This document shows positions 36,340 to 47,594 of a stretch of 64,000 nt of DNA, one piece after another; the stretch's first letter is position 1, and the number at the start of each line of letters is the position of its first letter. Under the pieces are notes generated by a model. The model saw only the letters and a program-made list of their open reading frames with translations, was not told the origin of the DNA and ran no database searches. The stretch is from Nereocystis luetkeana (Eukaryota; Sar; Phaeophyceae; Laminariales; Laminariaceae). The DNA is taken from the NCBI GenBank assembly GCA_031213475.1, contig JARUPZ010000020.1:6125858-6189857 (forward strand), written 5' to 3'. The translations under genes and the position numbers were made by a program.

Positions 36340-36455
36340 GGTGTGGTATGATGGTACGGTTTGATATACTGTTGGTATGGTATATGATGGTACGGTTTGA
36401 TGTACTATATGGAAATGGTATGGCGGTACGGTTCGATATGCTATATGGAAAAAAC
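36340..36455 (+). repeat. TATGGTACGG-type satellite, left of the foldback element
   Basis: Units like 'ggtacggtttgatatgctatatgg' repeat here and resume at 38,196-38,380. The satellite was one array before the 36,456-38,186 element inserted. Confidence 0.85.
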
Positions 36456-38186
36456 AGGGCTTTTCGCGGGTCGGGTCAGCGGACCCGACCCGACCCGCGA
36501 AATTTTTGAGTTTTTTTTACTTGACCCGACCCGACCCGTGAGATTTTGAAAGACTCTTGACCCGACCCGACCCGTGAGGTTTGAAAATCTCCTGACCCGA
36601 CCCGACCCGACCCGCGAGATTTCAAAACCTCCTGGCCCGACACGACCGGACCCGCCACCTTCCGATTGACCCGTGAAACACGGGATTCATGTGGGTCGGG
36701 TCACCATGAGCCGCTAGGCCATTTATTATCTTGACCCGAAGGTTCGACCCGCAGATCTGGCCCGTTGGTCGGCACTTCAAAAACAATTTCATGCTCATTT
36801 TTGTGCCCCGCAGCCATATATGACCTGGCTGTAGTGGGTATGAATGGATGCGGGCATGCGTGTATGAATTTGGCGGTGTTTTAATATTTGAATATGATAC
36901 CAAAGGAGTATTATCGAGTATTGGTACGAGGGAAGCCTTCGGGTAGGAGAGCGGGAAGTGATTCAAGTGTCGGATCCGCGAGCCGACTGCGCGGGTCCAA
37001 CCCGCGGGTCAGTAGAAACCAACTCGCGGGTCATGCTGGCCCGACCCTCGAGTGACCCACTTCTCGCGGGTCATGACCTGACCCGACCCGTGTGAGCTTT
37101 TCGTCACCTCTTGACCCGAACCGACCCGACCCGACCCGTGAGATTTGAATAAATTCTTGACCCGCCCTGACCCGACCCACGAGATTTGAAAACCTCTGGA
37201 CCCGACCCGACCCGTGAGATCTTGAACCCTTCCTGACCCGACCCGGCCCGACCCGTGACACTTCGAACACCACGTGACCCGCGAAAGGCACCAGGGCTAT
37301 TCGCGGGTCATGACCCGTCCCGCGGGTCGGGTCACTTGATGCTCAAAATGTCACGGGTCCGGTCGGGTCGGGTCAGGAAGTGTTCAAAATTTCACGGGTC
37401 GGGTCGGGTCGGGTCAAGAATTTTTCAAAGCTCGCGGGTTGGGTCAGGTCGGGTCAAGAGTTTTTTAAATCTCACGGGTCGGGTCGGGTCGGGTCAAGAG
37501 GTGATGAAAAGCTTACGGGTCGGGTCAGGTCATGACCCGCGAGAAGCAGGTCACTCGTGGATCAGGCCAGCATGACCCGCGAGTTGCTTTTTGCTGACCC
37601 GCGGGTCGGACCCGCGCATTCGGCTCGCGGACCCGCCACTTGAATAACTTCCCGCTCTCTTACCCAAAGGCTTCTCTCGTACCAATACTCCGTAACACCC
37701 CTTTGGTATCATATTCAGACATTAAAACACCGCCAAATTCATAAACGCATGCCCGCATCCATTCATACCCACTACAGCCAGGTCATATATCGCTTCGGGG
37801 CACTAAAATGAACATTAAATTGTTTTTGAAGTTCCCATCCACGGGCCAGATCCGCGGGTCAAACCTTCGGGTCAAGATAAATGGTCTCGCGGGTCAAGGT
37901 GACCCGACCCGCATGAAACCCGTGTCTCACGGGTCAGTGGGAAAGTGGCGGGTCGGGTCGGGTCGGATCAGGAGGTTTCAAAATCTTGCGGGTCGGGTCG
38001 GGTCGGGTCAAGAGATTTTCAAATCTCACGGGTCGGGTCGGGTCGGGTCAAGAGGCTTTCAAAATCTCGCGGGTCGGGTCGGGTAAAGTCAACATACCTA
38101 AACAAAATCGCGGGTCGGGTCGGGTCAGCTGACCCGACCCGACCCGACCCGACCCGTGAGGTTTGACCTGACCCGCGAAAAGCCCT
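36456..38186. mobile_element. 1.73 kb foldback (long inverted repeat) element with 9 bp target duplication
   Basis: The two ends are inverted copies: AGGGCTTTTCGCGGGTC at the left and GACCCGCGAAAAGCCCT at the right. The mirror symmetry continues inward to a centre near 37,311 (gggtcatgaccc), including non-repetitive blocks: the left arm's 'gacctggctgtagtgggtat' at about 36,822 is mirrored at about 37,770. The arms also carry GGGTC/GACCC pentamer arrays. GGAAAAAAC flanks both ends (36,447-36,455 and 38,187-38,195). The same satellite has an uninterrupted GGAAAAAAC site at 38,305-38,313, a related empty site. There is no transposase frame, so it is non-autonomous. The CAGGG-like ends and 8-9 bp duplication hint at a hAT-like partner, which is inference only. 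Confidence 0.9.
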
Positions 38187-38385
38187 GGAAAAAACACCGT
38201 AGGTTATATGGTATGTTGTTGGTATGATATGGTGGTATGGTATATGGTATGTTGGTGGGAAAAAATGTTGGAATGGTATGATGGTACGGTTTAATATGCT
38301 ATATGGAAAAAACACGGTATGTGATATGGTATGTTGGTGGTATGGTATGGCAGTACGGTGTGGTAGATGTATTGTATGGCTAAAT
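38187..38385 (+). repeat. TATGGTATGG satellite, right of the foldback element
   Basis: Continues the array interrupted by the foldback element. It includes the intact site 'ctatatggaaaaaacacgg' that matches the pre-insertion sequence. Confidence 0.85.
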
Positions 38386-38518
38386 ATTGCCTACTAATAG
38401 TGGCATGGATTATGGTTTAGTATATAAGGTCCGCAAGAGTCGACTACGTCGTACGAATATCGTCTGTAACGGCCTTATATATCGATCATTGGAAGGTGTT
38501 CGAAAATCTAAGGCATGC

Positions 38519-38519
38519 G

Positions 38520-38555
<36 letters not shown>

Positions 38556-38556
38556 T
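38519..38556 (+). repeat. (ACAG)n microsatellite
   Basis: About nine tandem 'acag' units, gacagacagacagacagac and so on. Confidence 0.95.
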
Positions 38557-38559
38557 ATT

Positions 38560-41500
38560 TGCAATTACCAAAACAGATACTCAGTTTTACTAAGTGATAA
38601 TTTACTCAGCACGTATCATACAGCAGTCGTGCATTCCATACCTGCCCCGGGCATCGTGCACACCCCCTATTCGCTGTCATTGCCCGATACGAATCGGGCT
38701 GGCCCTGGGTTGGTTATATGTCGAGGTCGATTGTTTTTCGCACTGCTGTAAAAAAAGTTATTCCGCATGATGACTACTTCAATATGTGTATGATACGCTC
38801 GGGAGCACAACTAGCTATCTCCTTTTCATGGCACAAATTAAAAACAAGTACTTACGAATGCTGAGTTCGATATAGGTATGAATATCTCACTGATGAACAA
38901 CAATGTCTTCTTCACCTCAAGCATAACACAGATTAATTAGTCCAGGAACCAGGAATTGAGACCTGATCAAAGCCTGGCATTCTCAAGCTTAAGAACGCAG
39001 ATGGGCAGAGCTCGCCATGTGCTAAGCGTGAGCTATGAGTCTCAATTTGTTCGCGGTATTACACGCAGCGACTGATTGATGGTACGAAGCACGAAGCGAA
39101 CCTCCGATTATCATTTTTAGCCAAATCTTCGCTGTTACCCCACACCGAACCGTCGGAGACGAGCCTGAGCGAAAACGGCCTGTCTCTGGGTCAGCTACCC
39201 CTGCTCGTGACGGCGCGATCGAGGCTAACGCCCGACCGATTTTTTCAAACAATGCGTGAGTCAAGCCTGAAGTACGTGTGTTGCATAAAACTCTCAGTCT
39301 TTTCCGCGGCGGCGCGTTCGAAATTTAGCGGTGGCTCAACAAAAAGAGGATCGGCGCCTAATCATTATAAGGCTCCGCGGTGCGTTTTAGCTTTTCTTCG
39401 CTCGTTGGTTTTAGTCCAGCTGGAGAGCCTACTCGCTTACACTCTCGGGAAAAATATAGAAAGACGCAGAAGAAAATCAAAGACGACATCCAGCACACCC
39501 CGTGTCCTTGCTGATTCTTCATCGCAGAGAGACCAAGCTCTGTGGTCACAAAACGACTATCGAAGAGGCTTCATTGCGTTGTTACGTTGAAACATTTCCA
39601 TGATTAGTATATAGGGTCGTGATGCCAGTGGCTATTTCTGTTTCATGTGTTTCATCAAATGCTGGTTTATTGACACCTTCATACTCAAGTTATGATCGCT
39701 TCAGCTCGACTGGAATGGGAAGGACAGATGGAAGAGAGATGGAGGGACGGAGGAAGGGAGGGAGGGACGGAGAGAGGGAGGCAGAAGGGGGTCGGCCACT
39801 CGAAGGGAACCGAGTCGAATAGAGTCCACCACGAGGGGGCGCGAGTGGCCAGCAGTTCGCAGTAGATTTTAAACGTTTGTCAGTGATCACAGACGGTCGC
39901 GTTTGGGTTGGGACTCCTAAGATGCTCGATTTTTTGCAGTCATCAAAACGATACTGGAGTAGTACAAGAACGGCCGTAAGGATGTTCGGCGAGAGAGGAG
40001 GAAAACAGCACAGCATCAAACGGGCGGCGCCAAACGAGCTGGGATTAGTATGATGAGCGATGTGACCAACGGCTAAGTGGGTGGCGTCGGAGGGGTGTTC
40101 GCCAGGCATCGTTTGGGGGGTGGGCGTCGTAGGTTTAGTTTGCAGGCGGACACGTACACACACCTTTCGGATATCGTCGGAAACTGTTAGAAGCGACCTG
40201 ACAAGCATAAGCTATAGGAATCAATCAGCCAGCTCTCCCTCGAAAGGCACACGAACATGTTTCTTTATTACGTGTGAACCCACCGTTGCTATTGGGGAAT
40301 TATATTCTTGTCCACCGGTCCGAACAACCATTTAGTCAGATGGGGTGTGTCCGAAAAGACATTTACTGCACAACTGTGCAACGAAGTTCGACCAAACACA
40401 TACCAAACACATGACATACTTACCGGTAAGTCCGTGCCAGTCGCAGAAGAAAAAATAGAAAGCGGAAGCACCTAAAACCACGTACGTGAAGTGAGCGGAA
40501 GTAGAGGAGTAGTCTATCGGTAGCCTACAACCTCCCATCATACCATCAGGTAGTCGCGAGCCACAGGGCGCTGTCCTGGAGCGTTCACGTTGATTGATTG
40601 TGTCAGCTGCTGTGTAAGACAAGGCAAATTCAGGCAAGGCGCAAGGTCCCAAGGCCTGCGGCCCCTTGTTTTCCTTGCTTGGAGATTAACATCGTGCCAT
40701 TTGCCACTTTGTTGTCACCGTCCAGTCATCCGCTCAGACCGAAAAATACATCGATAAACAGAAAGACCCATTCACAAAACAATGAACTCACCAATAAGTA
40801 CATACGTACTATTAATACACACATGCCACATACGGTACACACAACAGTAGTGTTTAAGCCCCCGACGTTCACGCACGTTCCCCGGCATTGGCATAGCAAC
40901 GCAACTTGTGAACGATAACACTCGCCCGGGGTCACACTTATTACGTTACTACTGTATTAATACTGACAAAAGTTGAAAAACAACCGAAAAAAAGAACGAG
41001 CACCGCTAAACTCACGTCTTCCACCAGGAGAGATCGGCCGCTTGCCCCCGCAAAAAAATGAGTCACTTCCGGGAGGTAGGCGAAAGACAACAACATTTTC
41101 TCCTCTGACCCTGTGAAGGAAACGAAGCAGGCCACACCTGGCCTACTCTCCCAACGCAGTCACTAGTGCTTTCCTACGCGAGATACCAGCGGCGTGGCGG
41201 CTATTTATGTTTACTTGCGGAGTCAGCGCGTCACACAACTTATTCTCCCCAGAATATTGCTGCACTTCCTTCCCTATGTGGATATATCCATCCCTTCAGC
41301 ACAGACGGATGCTCTCAAGTCCAACTCACCAACCGAACACGCAAACCCAAACCCGCAAAGTGCCCGTCAACAGGTCCGCCGTCCTCTTTCCGGTCTGTGC
41401 GAGTACCTACCACGTGCCCCTTAAAAACGTTTGCCTGGCCCAAAACCGACATACCACGGTTTACTCAAGCGTATCTCCGCTAGCCCCCTTGCTCAAGGGT

Positions 41501-41740
41501 GAACGGATGTTTTCCTTCTCCTTGGAGTGAGCCGTGAGCGCGACTTCAACGGTATTTCTGGTACGGTCGGCCATAGTTTGAACCTCGATATTACGAACAT
41601 ATGACATGCGGCTTTGCGACCTTATACCTTCAATTTTAACGCTAACTCCCACTTCAAGTTGAGGTTAGCGCTCGAGCTGGAACTGTCCTCGCGATGTGAC
41701 CGCGCCGTGCCTACTGCAGTGTTCAATTTGACCCTGTGAT
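38560..41740. other. Intergenic with scattered repeat fragments, no supported gene
   Basis: The only structures I can support are the dispersed fragment at about 39,474-39,560 (match to 30,571) and a ggga/ggac-rich purine tract at 39,718-39,790. Open frames are short and lack recognisable motifs on either strand. Confidence 0.4.
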
Positions 41741-42429
41741 AATCTTGTTGCACCTCTGCACATTGCTGTGGGAGACACTGGCGAGTACCCCCAACAAACC
41801 TGCACTATCGCACACCCCCTCCAACACCTGCCGTTGAGGCCGCCGGCACGGCCGCCACTGCAGTCACCGGTACCACCACCGCTGCATCTACCGCTAGGCC
41901 ACCCGGCCGCACGCGTGCTGCGGACCAGATAATCGCCACCTCGGCGCCATCGCTCAGCTCTGCACCCCCCACGGCTTGAAGGCCGACTGGCCCTTGGAGA
42001 CCTGTTGGAGATGTGCGGGAAGTGGCGGAGGAGGAGATCCTGAATCCCCTCCGTGCTGGACACGCGATCGTAGCCCTCTTGGGGGTACACCTTTTGTGGG
42101 CGCGACGGTATGACAGCAGCAAGCGGGGCAGCGCAGAGTTCCGTTTACAACTAAAAAGTTTTCGTGCAGGCCGTTGTACGGGGGGGTACAAACACATATG
42201 TAGCTGTACATGAACGAGCACGTCGACACGAGCACGGCAGCGATGGCGACGTTTGACTGGTCAAGTTCGCGCATCGTACCGTCGGCGTGAAAATCGTTGG
42301 CAAAGAATCGGCCTGACTCGAGACGGCGGCTGACCATGGCGATGAACATGGGGAAAGGATTCTGGCGACAATCAGTGATGAAGCAGTGTAAAAAACAGAA
42401 CAAGGAGAGGGAGGGAGGTGGGGGGGTGC

Positions 42430-42625
42430 ACTCATTATCATACATGGCCGTAGTTGTATGACCATAGACCCTCGCATCCCTACAATGCCGGGGCGGAGCA
42501 CGTCCAGTTTTCACCGACCAGGCAGACACTGTTTGCACCAAGCGCGAAACACCGTGATATGTTGGGCGAGTCGCATGAAGGGCGAGCTGCATCCTACGAA
42601 GAACCTCTCTTGAGGCGGATGTTCT
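42430..42625 (+). repeat. Dispersed repeat fragment matching the gene A intron
   Basis: This is a diverged inverted match of the fragment at 3,790-3,965. Shared blocks include 'catggccgtagt.gtatgacc', 'atgccggg.cggagcacgtcc' and 'ttgcatatggatgac'. It shows the fragment is a family present outside the large duplication. Confidence 0.6.
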
Positions 42626-42828
42626 TGCATATGGATGACAGCGTCAATGAATTGATTTAGTTTCTGGTGTGGCCAGTTCCAGAGACAGCAATGGGTTTAC
42701 TATGTAACTGCCTCTTGGGTGCCTCACCATATACACACAACGTGATACGATCCTCCTCGACGTGCAGAGGGGAGGTTCTCCCCGCAAAAAATGATCTAAC
42801 TCGACCGCCAGCTGTGGTGACCGCGAAA

Positions 42829-42905
42829 AAAACCAACAACAACAAAAAAAACCAACAACAACAACAACAGCAACAACAACTACTACTACACCAACAACAA
42901 AAACG
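42829..42905 (+). repeat. (CAA)n microsatellite
   Basis: Interrupted caa/aac runs with short A tracts and one cta run. Confidence 0.9.
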
Positions 42906-43172
42906 GTACCCCGGCTGTCTAGCTCACGCAGTGAGAGGCGTGTTTCACAGCGTCGTCGCCAACCGACGCCAACCCAACCTATATATATACGAAGTATATA
43001 CACACCAGGCATATAATAGGGGGGGGAGGGGGCGAGGGGGGGAAAGTACCCCCTCGTCGCACTCCCAATCAAACTTCATCGATATCAGCTTCTAGAACCA
43101 TTACATGGCGCCGATTTCAGTGCCACGCCCTTCCCACACACTAATACATGTGGGCGCGGGCGCTGCAGTGGC

Positions 43173-43272
43173 NNNNNNNNNNNNNNNNNNNNNNNNNNNN
43201 NNNNNNNNNNNNNNNNNNNNNNNNNNNNNNNNNNNNNNNNNNNNNNNNNNNNNNNNNNNNNNNNNNNNNNNN
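43173..43272. other. Assembly gap, exactly 100 N
   Basis: A run of 100 N is the usual placeholder for a gap of unknown size. Order and distance across it are therefore not measured by sequence. This matters for the interpretation of the large duplication. Confidence 0.99.
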
Positions 43273-43279
43273 CGGGTGC

Positions 43280-44960
43280 CGCCTCCATTCCATAGCGTGG
43301 CCGATACCGTGGGATGCAGTCGTCGTGTCAGTGTCAAGGCTTACCTCTGCATTTTGACTTCCCGCGGCACAGAACTCAGGAGGACACAACTCCTGCCAAA
43401 CAAGCTCGTTCGAGCAAAGTGGAACGCGCAATCTCCATGACATCGCTGAACCTACGTGATGAGCCTATTTGATTTGGCGTGGCCTGTCGAACGCACCGAC
43501 GTCTCGAAAATACTCTGTGTTGACTGGAGAGGGCCAAACGCTGGGTCGTCGAACTTGATTATAGGCGATGGCCAAAACTTGAAAACGTTTTACACGGACC
43601 ACTCACGAAAGAACACAAAATGTTCACAGCAGTCATACATAAGAAAGCTGATCACACTCGTACTTTCAGCTGCTGTCATGGTGCCGCCGTGCAAGATCAC
43701 CAAAGAATACCTTCCCGGCTAAACCATCACGTGCGTGATCTGGTTGCAAACAGTGCGATTCTGAGGTGATTTTAGCAAGCACAGTCTTCTAATGAATCGG
43801 CGCCTCGTTGGTCCCGGCCTCTGGCGGCATGACTTTGTTTTGGTAATCGGAGCAACAGTTGGTCGTGAAAAGAAAAAAACGAGTAGGGGGGGATAAAGAA
43901 ACTCCCCCGATCTCAAGTAGGTGTCCTAGGCGTACGGTAGAGCTGTTGTACTTCAGTTTTCGGTCATAAAATAAAGTACTAAATCTCCTATTATTATGAA
44001 AAATTGCACCAGGTACGTTTCCGTTTATTTCAGGTGCATTACTACTTCTGGTACACTAACGACATATCATGCCCCCCTACCGAAAAACGGCCTAGTTCCA
44101 TAACTTGAGCTTCAGACTGTCGACCAAGCAACATATACGCTGTTCGCAATGGCCTCTCTTAATAGGGGGCATTGGGGCCCTTGGATCTGCAAAGGAGGGC
44201 ATCCGTTGCAGTGTTTGCTTCATGAAACGAGTTTTCTCAGCAGCAGCAATTTGATATTTCCGGAGCTCCTGTTCGGTGTGTAGACATACATGTACATGCA
44301 CGCTGTGTCCGTGTAGGACACTACCAACGGTCAAACCAGAGGCCCAGGTAGGTTCACCTACTATTAAGAGTGCTTAACCTTGTCGTCGAGATCTGGATTT
44401 AAACGGTGTCAATAGCATGAGAGACGACCATTCGGCCGAGGGTAGCAGAGGTAGTATGATGAGATGTTTTCGAGTAAGGGGCGCTTTTCGTGATGTGTGA
44501 TCAGGGCATCGAATTGATCCGGCGCCCGACACAAAGCTAATGTCTATATATAGCCCGCGCTCTCTTAAACTAACTGTCGTGAGGGCGATGCTTCGAGCCT
44601 TACCACTGGATAAATGACATTTTCAATAGGGAGCCATGAACGATCGCAAGTGTACATATCATAAATAGTATTGCAACTGTGAAAAAAGCGAAACAAAATA
44701 TGTTTCCGCACTGTACTTGTGTCGGTTGAAGGCCCCCCCTTGACCGCCTTGGGACTCGAGAGGAGAAACCTAACGATATGTACGTAAGAGGTGACGATTA
44801 CAGAAACGGCCACTGGGCGTGATGTGAATCGGCGTCCTAATAAGGATGCAGGGAGTCGTACGGCGCGGGCGCAGCATGATCCTACCCGTACTGGTGGGCG
44901 CTCATGCTGCTGCTACAAGTAGACGGTTGATAACTACCTCGTATCGGTCACGACCATACC
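43280..44960. other. Intergenic, no supported gene
   Basis: One open frame of 88 codons at 43,456-43,722 has protein-like composition but no recognised motif. Otherwise nothing is supported. Confidence 0.35.
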
Positions 44961-44969
44961 TAAGGGTCG

Positions 44970-45329
44970 TTGTCACCTGGACTTTTTATTTTTCGGGTTC
45001 CCCGGAAAATTCACGGAAACGCGAAAAAAGTGCGGTGGGTCGTATTAGCGTCTGGTATCATGTTTCATGAGGTTGCAACGCTCGTCCATCTGATCGAATC
45101 GTCGAAACCAGCAGCACGCAAGAAAGGCCGTCCGCTGGATCGTGCTGCTAAAGATACCCCGACTCCTACAGAGGCGATCCCCCGACTCCTACAGAGGCGA
45201 CCGTGCCTCGCCGTACCTCGTGAGCTCAACTTCTGGCGCGACAAAACCCTCCACAACATGAAAATAGCTGGCGATGTCGTGTTGATCTCGGCTATGTCGG
45301 TGGGTCGGCTCTGTCGACTGGACGAATAG
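44970..45329 (+). other. Open frame of unknown nature
   Basis: 119 codons, with a central Lys/Arg-rich stretch (KPAARKKGRPLDRAAK). A 22 bp direct repeat, 'ccccgactcctacagaggcga' and one more base, lies within it at about 45,156-45,201. No family recognised. Nearby 'acgcgaaaaaa' strings recur at about 45,020, 45,550 and 45,585. It could be a decayed element gene or chance. Confidence 0.25.
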
Positions 45330-46740
45330 AGTTCTCGTTGTGCACGGCGATTTCTACGACCAGCCACGGCCTGGGAACGACCCTGGGGATGACCCTGATG
45401 ATCTATCCTGTACAGTGCCGAGTGGTGGCATTGCGCACACGGCTCACACGGTGCACCTGCCCGATGTTCTGCGACGATGAGGGACTTTTCTGCGATACGA
45501 GAAATTATGTTTTAGGTATTTCGCCAGGTCTGAAAAAATTCCGCGAAACGCGAAAAAAACAGGTAATCCGGGATTTTTCCTCAAAACGCGAAAAAAAATG
45601 TCCGGTTAATAACGCCCCTAATACAGGTATTCGTACCTGGTACCATTAATAGTTAACAGGTAGTAAATGATAGCCCAGAACAAGTTACCGTTGTTTTGAT
45701 CGGTATCTCCGGGCCCCGAAGGGGTTAAATAGGTGTTACAAGGGGCTTCGCTCAGGAAGGAAAACAGCACATCAAATTATGCGAAGCGAACAGAGGTCCA
45801 CGATTGAGTTTAGCTTTTTCAAGGATCGTAATTGCAAACCCGGCGACTTGATAATGCCAAGAGTCCCGCCGCCATGCTTCAGGAAAAAACAGCTCCGACG
45901 TCAGCTTGGATGCCACATATACGCTTCGCGTCGCGGGTGTCGTACGTACGTACATACCCCAGGTAGGGTACTACTGCCTGTACTTATTTTCTTCTTTCGA
46001 TAAGCTCTATGTCCGTACTGTATGTACGAAGAAAGCGAAAGCACAGCACGGCACAGCAGCAAAAACAATGAAAATAAAACCAAAAAGTCCGGAAGGAAAA
46101 AAAATCCCCGTCCCCTCTCGTGTAATATTTTTCTGCCTGATTGGAACACCTTACACCCGGTCGAAAAGAAGAAAGAAGAAAAGAAACAAATCGCACAGAA
46201 TAACTTCTCTCTCAGCCTCGTACGCCGCCCGCCCCTCTCGCGACCACCTCGCTACCGATTCGGTCCAGGGAAAGCTTTTATCACTCTCTGCCACAATCAG
46301 CCCCGTCGCCCGCCTCGCGTGAAGCCCGGTGCTCACCGTGGCCGTCGTTCGCCAGCTCGATAACGTTGGTGTTCAAACTGCACACCTCCCTCTTTCAAAT
46401 TTAGCGTGGTCGCAAAAATAGGCACCGCTTGAATATTATCTTGCCCTCCCGAACGACCTTTATAACTCGTACATACTCTATCAACAATCATAAATCGAAG
46501 CCAGACAAAGCCCGTTCATGCATCCCTCGTGTCTCGAGGCACACGCGACGCCTAGGCACGAAAGCGGCGACCGCGCTCCTTGCAACCCCCCCTCTACCCG
46601 CCAGCACCCGCTGACACCCGCGACGGTGCCGGGTCCTCCCGCGATGCTGTGCTCGGAGAACACGCACGCACACGAAACGAAAGAAGAAAAAAAGAAGCAA
46701 GGGCCGAGAAAACAAAGAACTGCTGGAAAGGTCACGCACG

Positions 46741-46779
46741 CATATATATATATATATATATAATATATATATATATATA
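46741..46779. repeat. (TA)n microsatellite at the NUMT left edge
   Basis: About 38 bp of alternating T and A with one phase slip, immediately left of the mitochondrial sequence. It may be a repair-associated filler or a fragile insertion site. Confidence 0.9.
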
Positions 46780-46782
46780 GCC

Positions 46783-46932
46783 CGCTATAAACGTTTTCGT
46801 TCATTTCATGTTAAATTGGAGCGCTGGCGTTTATCTAATCGATTTAAGTTTGAGCTTCATCTTCAGCCTACACCAAAATGGATCCAGACAGATTATCCAA
46901 ATTTAAGTTTTATTCTTTCTTCTGACGTTTGT
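46783..46932 (+). pseudogene. NUMT segment 1: mitochondrial-like coding fragment (possibly rps4 tail)
   Basis: AT-rich codon use unlike the surroundings, with frame [18 protein letters not shown], then [18 protein letters not shown]. The late [13 protein letters not shown] pattern resembles the C-terminal end of mitochondrial ribosomal protein S4. That identity is tentative. It is a fragment, not an expressed gene here. Confidence 0.45.
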
Positions 46933-47030
46933 GTTCCTGTGAGGGCTATGACACCTTTTTTGTGGGCATTCGAAGAAAGAGAAAAGTTAATGGAATTTTA
47001 TGAAAGGGTTAGTGGTGCACGTATGCACGG
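46933..47030 (+). pseudogene. nad7: NUMT segment 2: fragment of mitochondrial nad7
   Basis: The frame reads [13 protein letters not shown], then [12 protein letters not shown], a highly conserved stretch of the NADH dehydrogenase subunit 7 (49 kDa subunit of complex I). It stops abruptly after GARMH, where the rRNA fragment begins. Only about 30 residues of a protein of roughly 400 are present, so this is a transferred fragment. No frameshift is visible within it, suggesting it is recent. Confidence 0.88.
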
Positions 47031-47032
47031 GT

Positions 47033-47286
47033 GGAGAACACTAAGGCCTTGAGATAACCCTGTTGAAGGAACTCGGCAAAATGACTCTGTAACTTCGGAA
47101 TAAGGAGTAAAGGCATGTAGCGTAAGCTTTTGTCTTTGTCACAAAATAGGGGGTGGCGACTGTTTATTAAAAACACAGGTCTCTGCTAACTCGTAAGAGG
47201 ATGTATAGGGACTGACACCTGCCCGGTGCCGGTAGGTGAAGCTTTTATGTTTACGCATTGAGGTCAAACCCCGGTAAACGGCGGCT

Positions 47287-47343
<57 letters not shown>

Positions 47344-47418
47344 TGAATGGTGTAACGACTTCCCCGCTGTCTCCAACAGGGACTCAGTGAAATTACATAG
47401 GTCGTGAAGATGCGGCCA
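47033..47418 (+). pseudogene. rnl: NUMT segment 3: partial mitochondrial large-subunit (23S-type) rRNA
   Basis: Runs from 'gaaggaactcggcaaaatg' through 'aactgtttattaaaaacaca', 'tgcccggtgccggtaggtg', 'ccccggtaaacggcggc', 'aactatgacggtcctaaggt' and 'gactcagtgaaatt' to 'gtgaagatgcggccatac'. This corresponds to domains IV and early V of bacterial-type 23S, roughly E. coli positions 1680-2060. Conserved core blocks are intact, including the peptidyl-transferase-adjacent 'agcgaaattccttgtcggg'. It is truncated at both ends and sits between element sequences, so it is a nuclear insertion rather than a functional rRNA gene. Confidence 0.93.
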
Positions 47419-47594
47419 TACACGAGACGAAAGAAGAAAAAAGGAAGAAAGGACCGAGAAAACAAAGAACTGCTGGAAAGGTCCGGCAAGTAATGAAAGG
47501 TGGTGGTTTGGAAGTGGGAGCTCTGAGAGGCCAGGGATGCACCAACCGAGCACGCTCAGGGGTTGTGATCTAAGTATGTAGTTCTATGTACGTA

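Larger units (their letters stand above)
45743..47590 (+). repeat. Dispersed element of about 1 kb, copy 2, interrupted by mitochondrial DNA
   Basis: Matches 30,882-31,945 from 'gcttcgctcaggaaggaaaa' through 46,735, then again from 47,420 to about 47,580 ('aggccagggatgcaccaacc'). The interval 46,736-47,420 is absent from copy 1 and holds an AT microsatellite and the NUMT. About 60 bp of element sequence, beginning 'cgaaagaagaaaaaa', is present on both sides of the insert. Confidence 0.85.

Noticed and set aside
41805..42221. Ala/Thr/Val-rich open frames on both strands near 41.8-42.2 kb
   Set aside because: Open in both strands because of GC-rich simple composition, without splice context or a recognisable motif.
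47033..47418. A functional rRNA gene
   Set aside because: Only about 0.4 kb of the large-subunit rRNA, truncated at both ends and embedded in a nuclear repeat, so it is a mitochondrial insertion.
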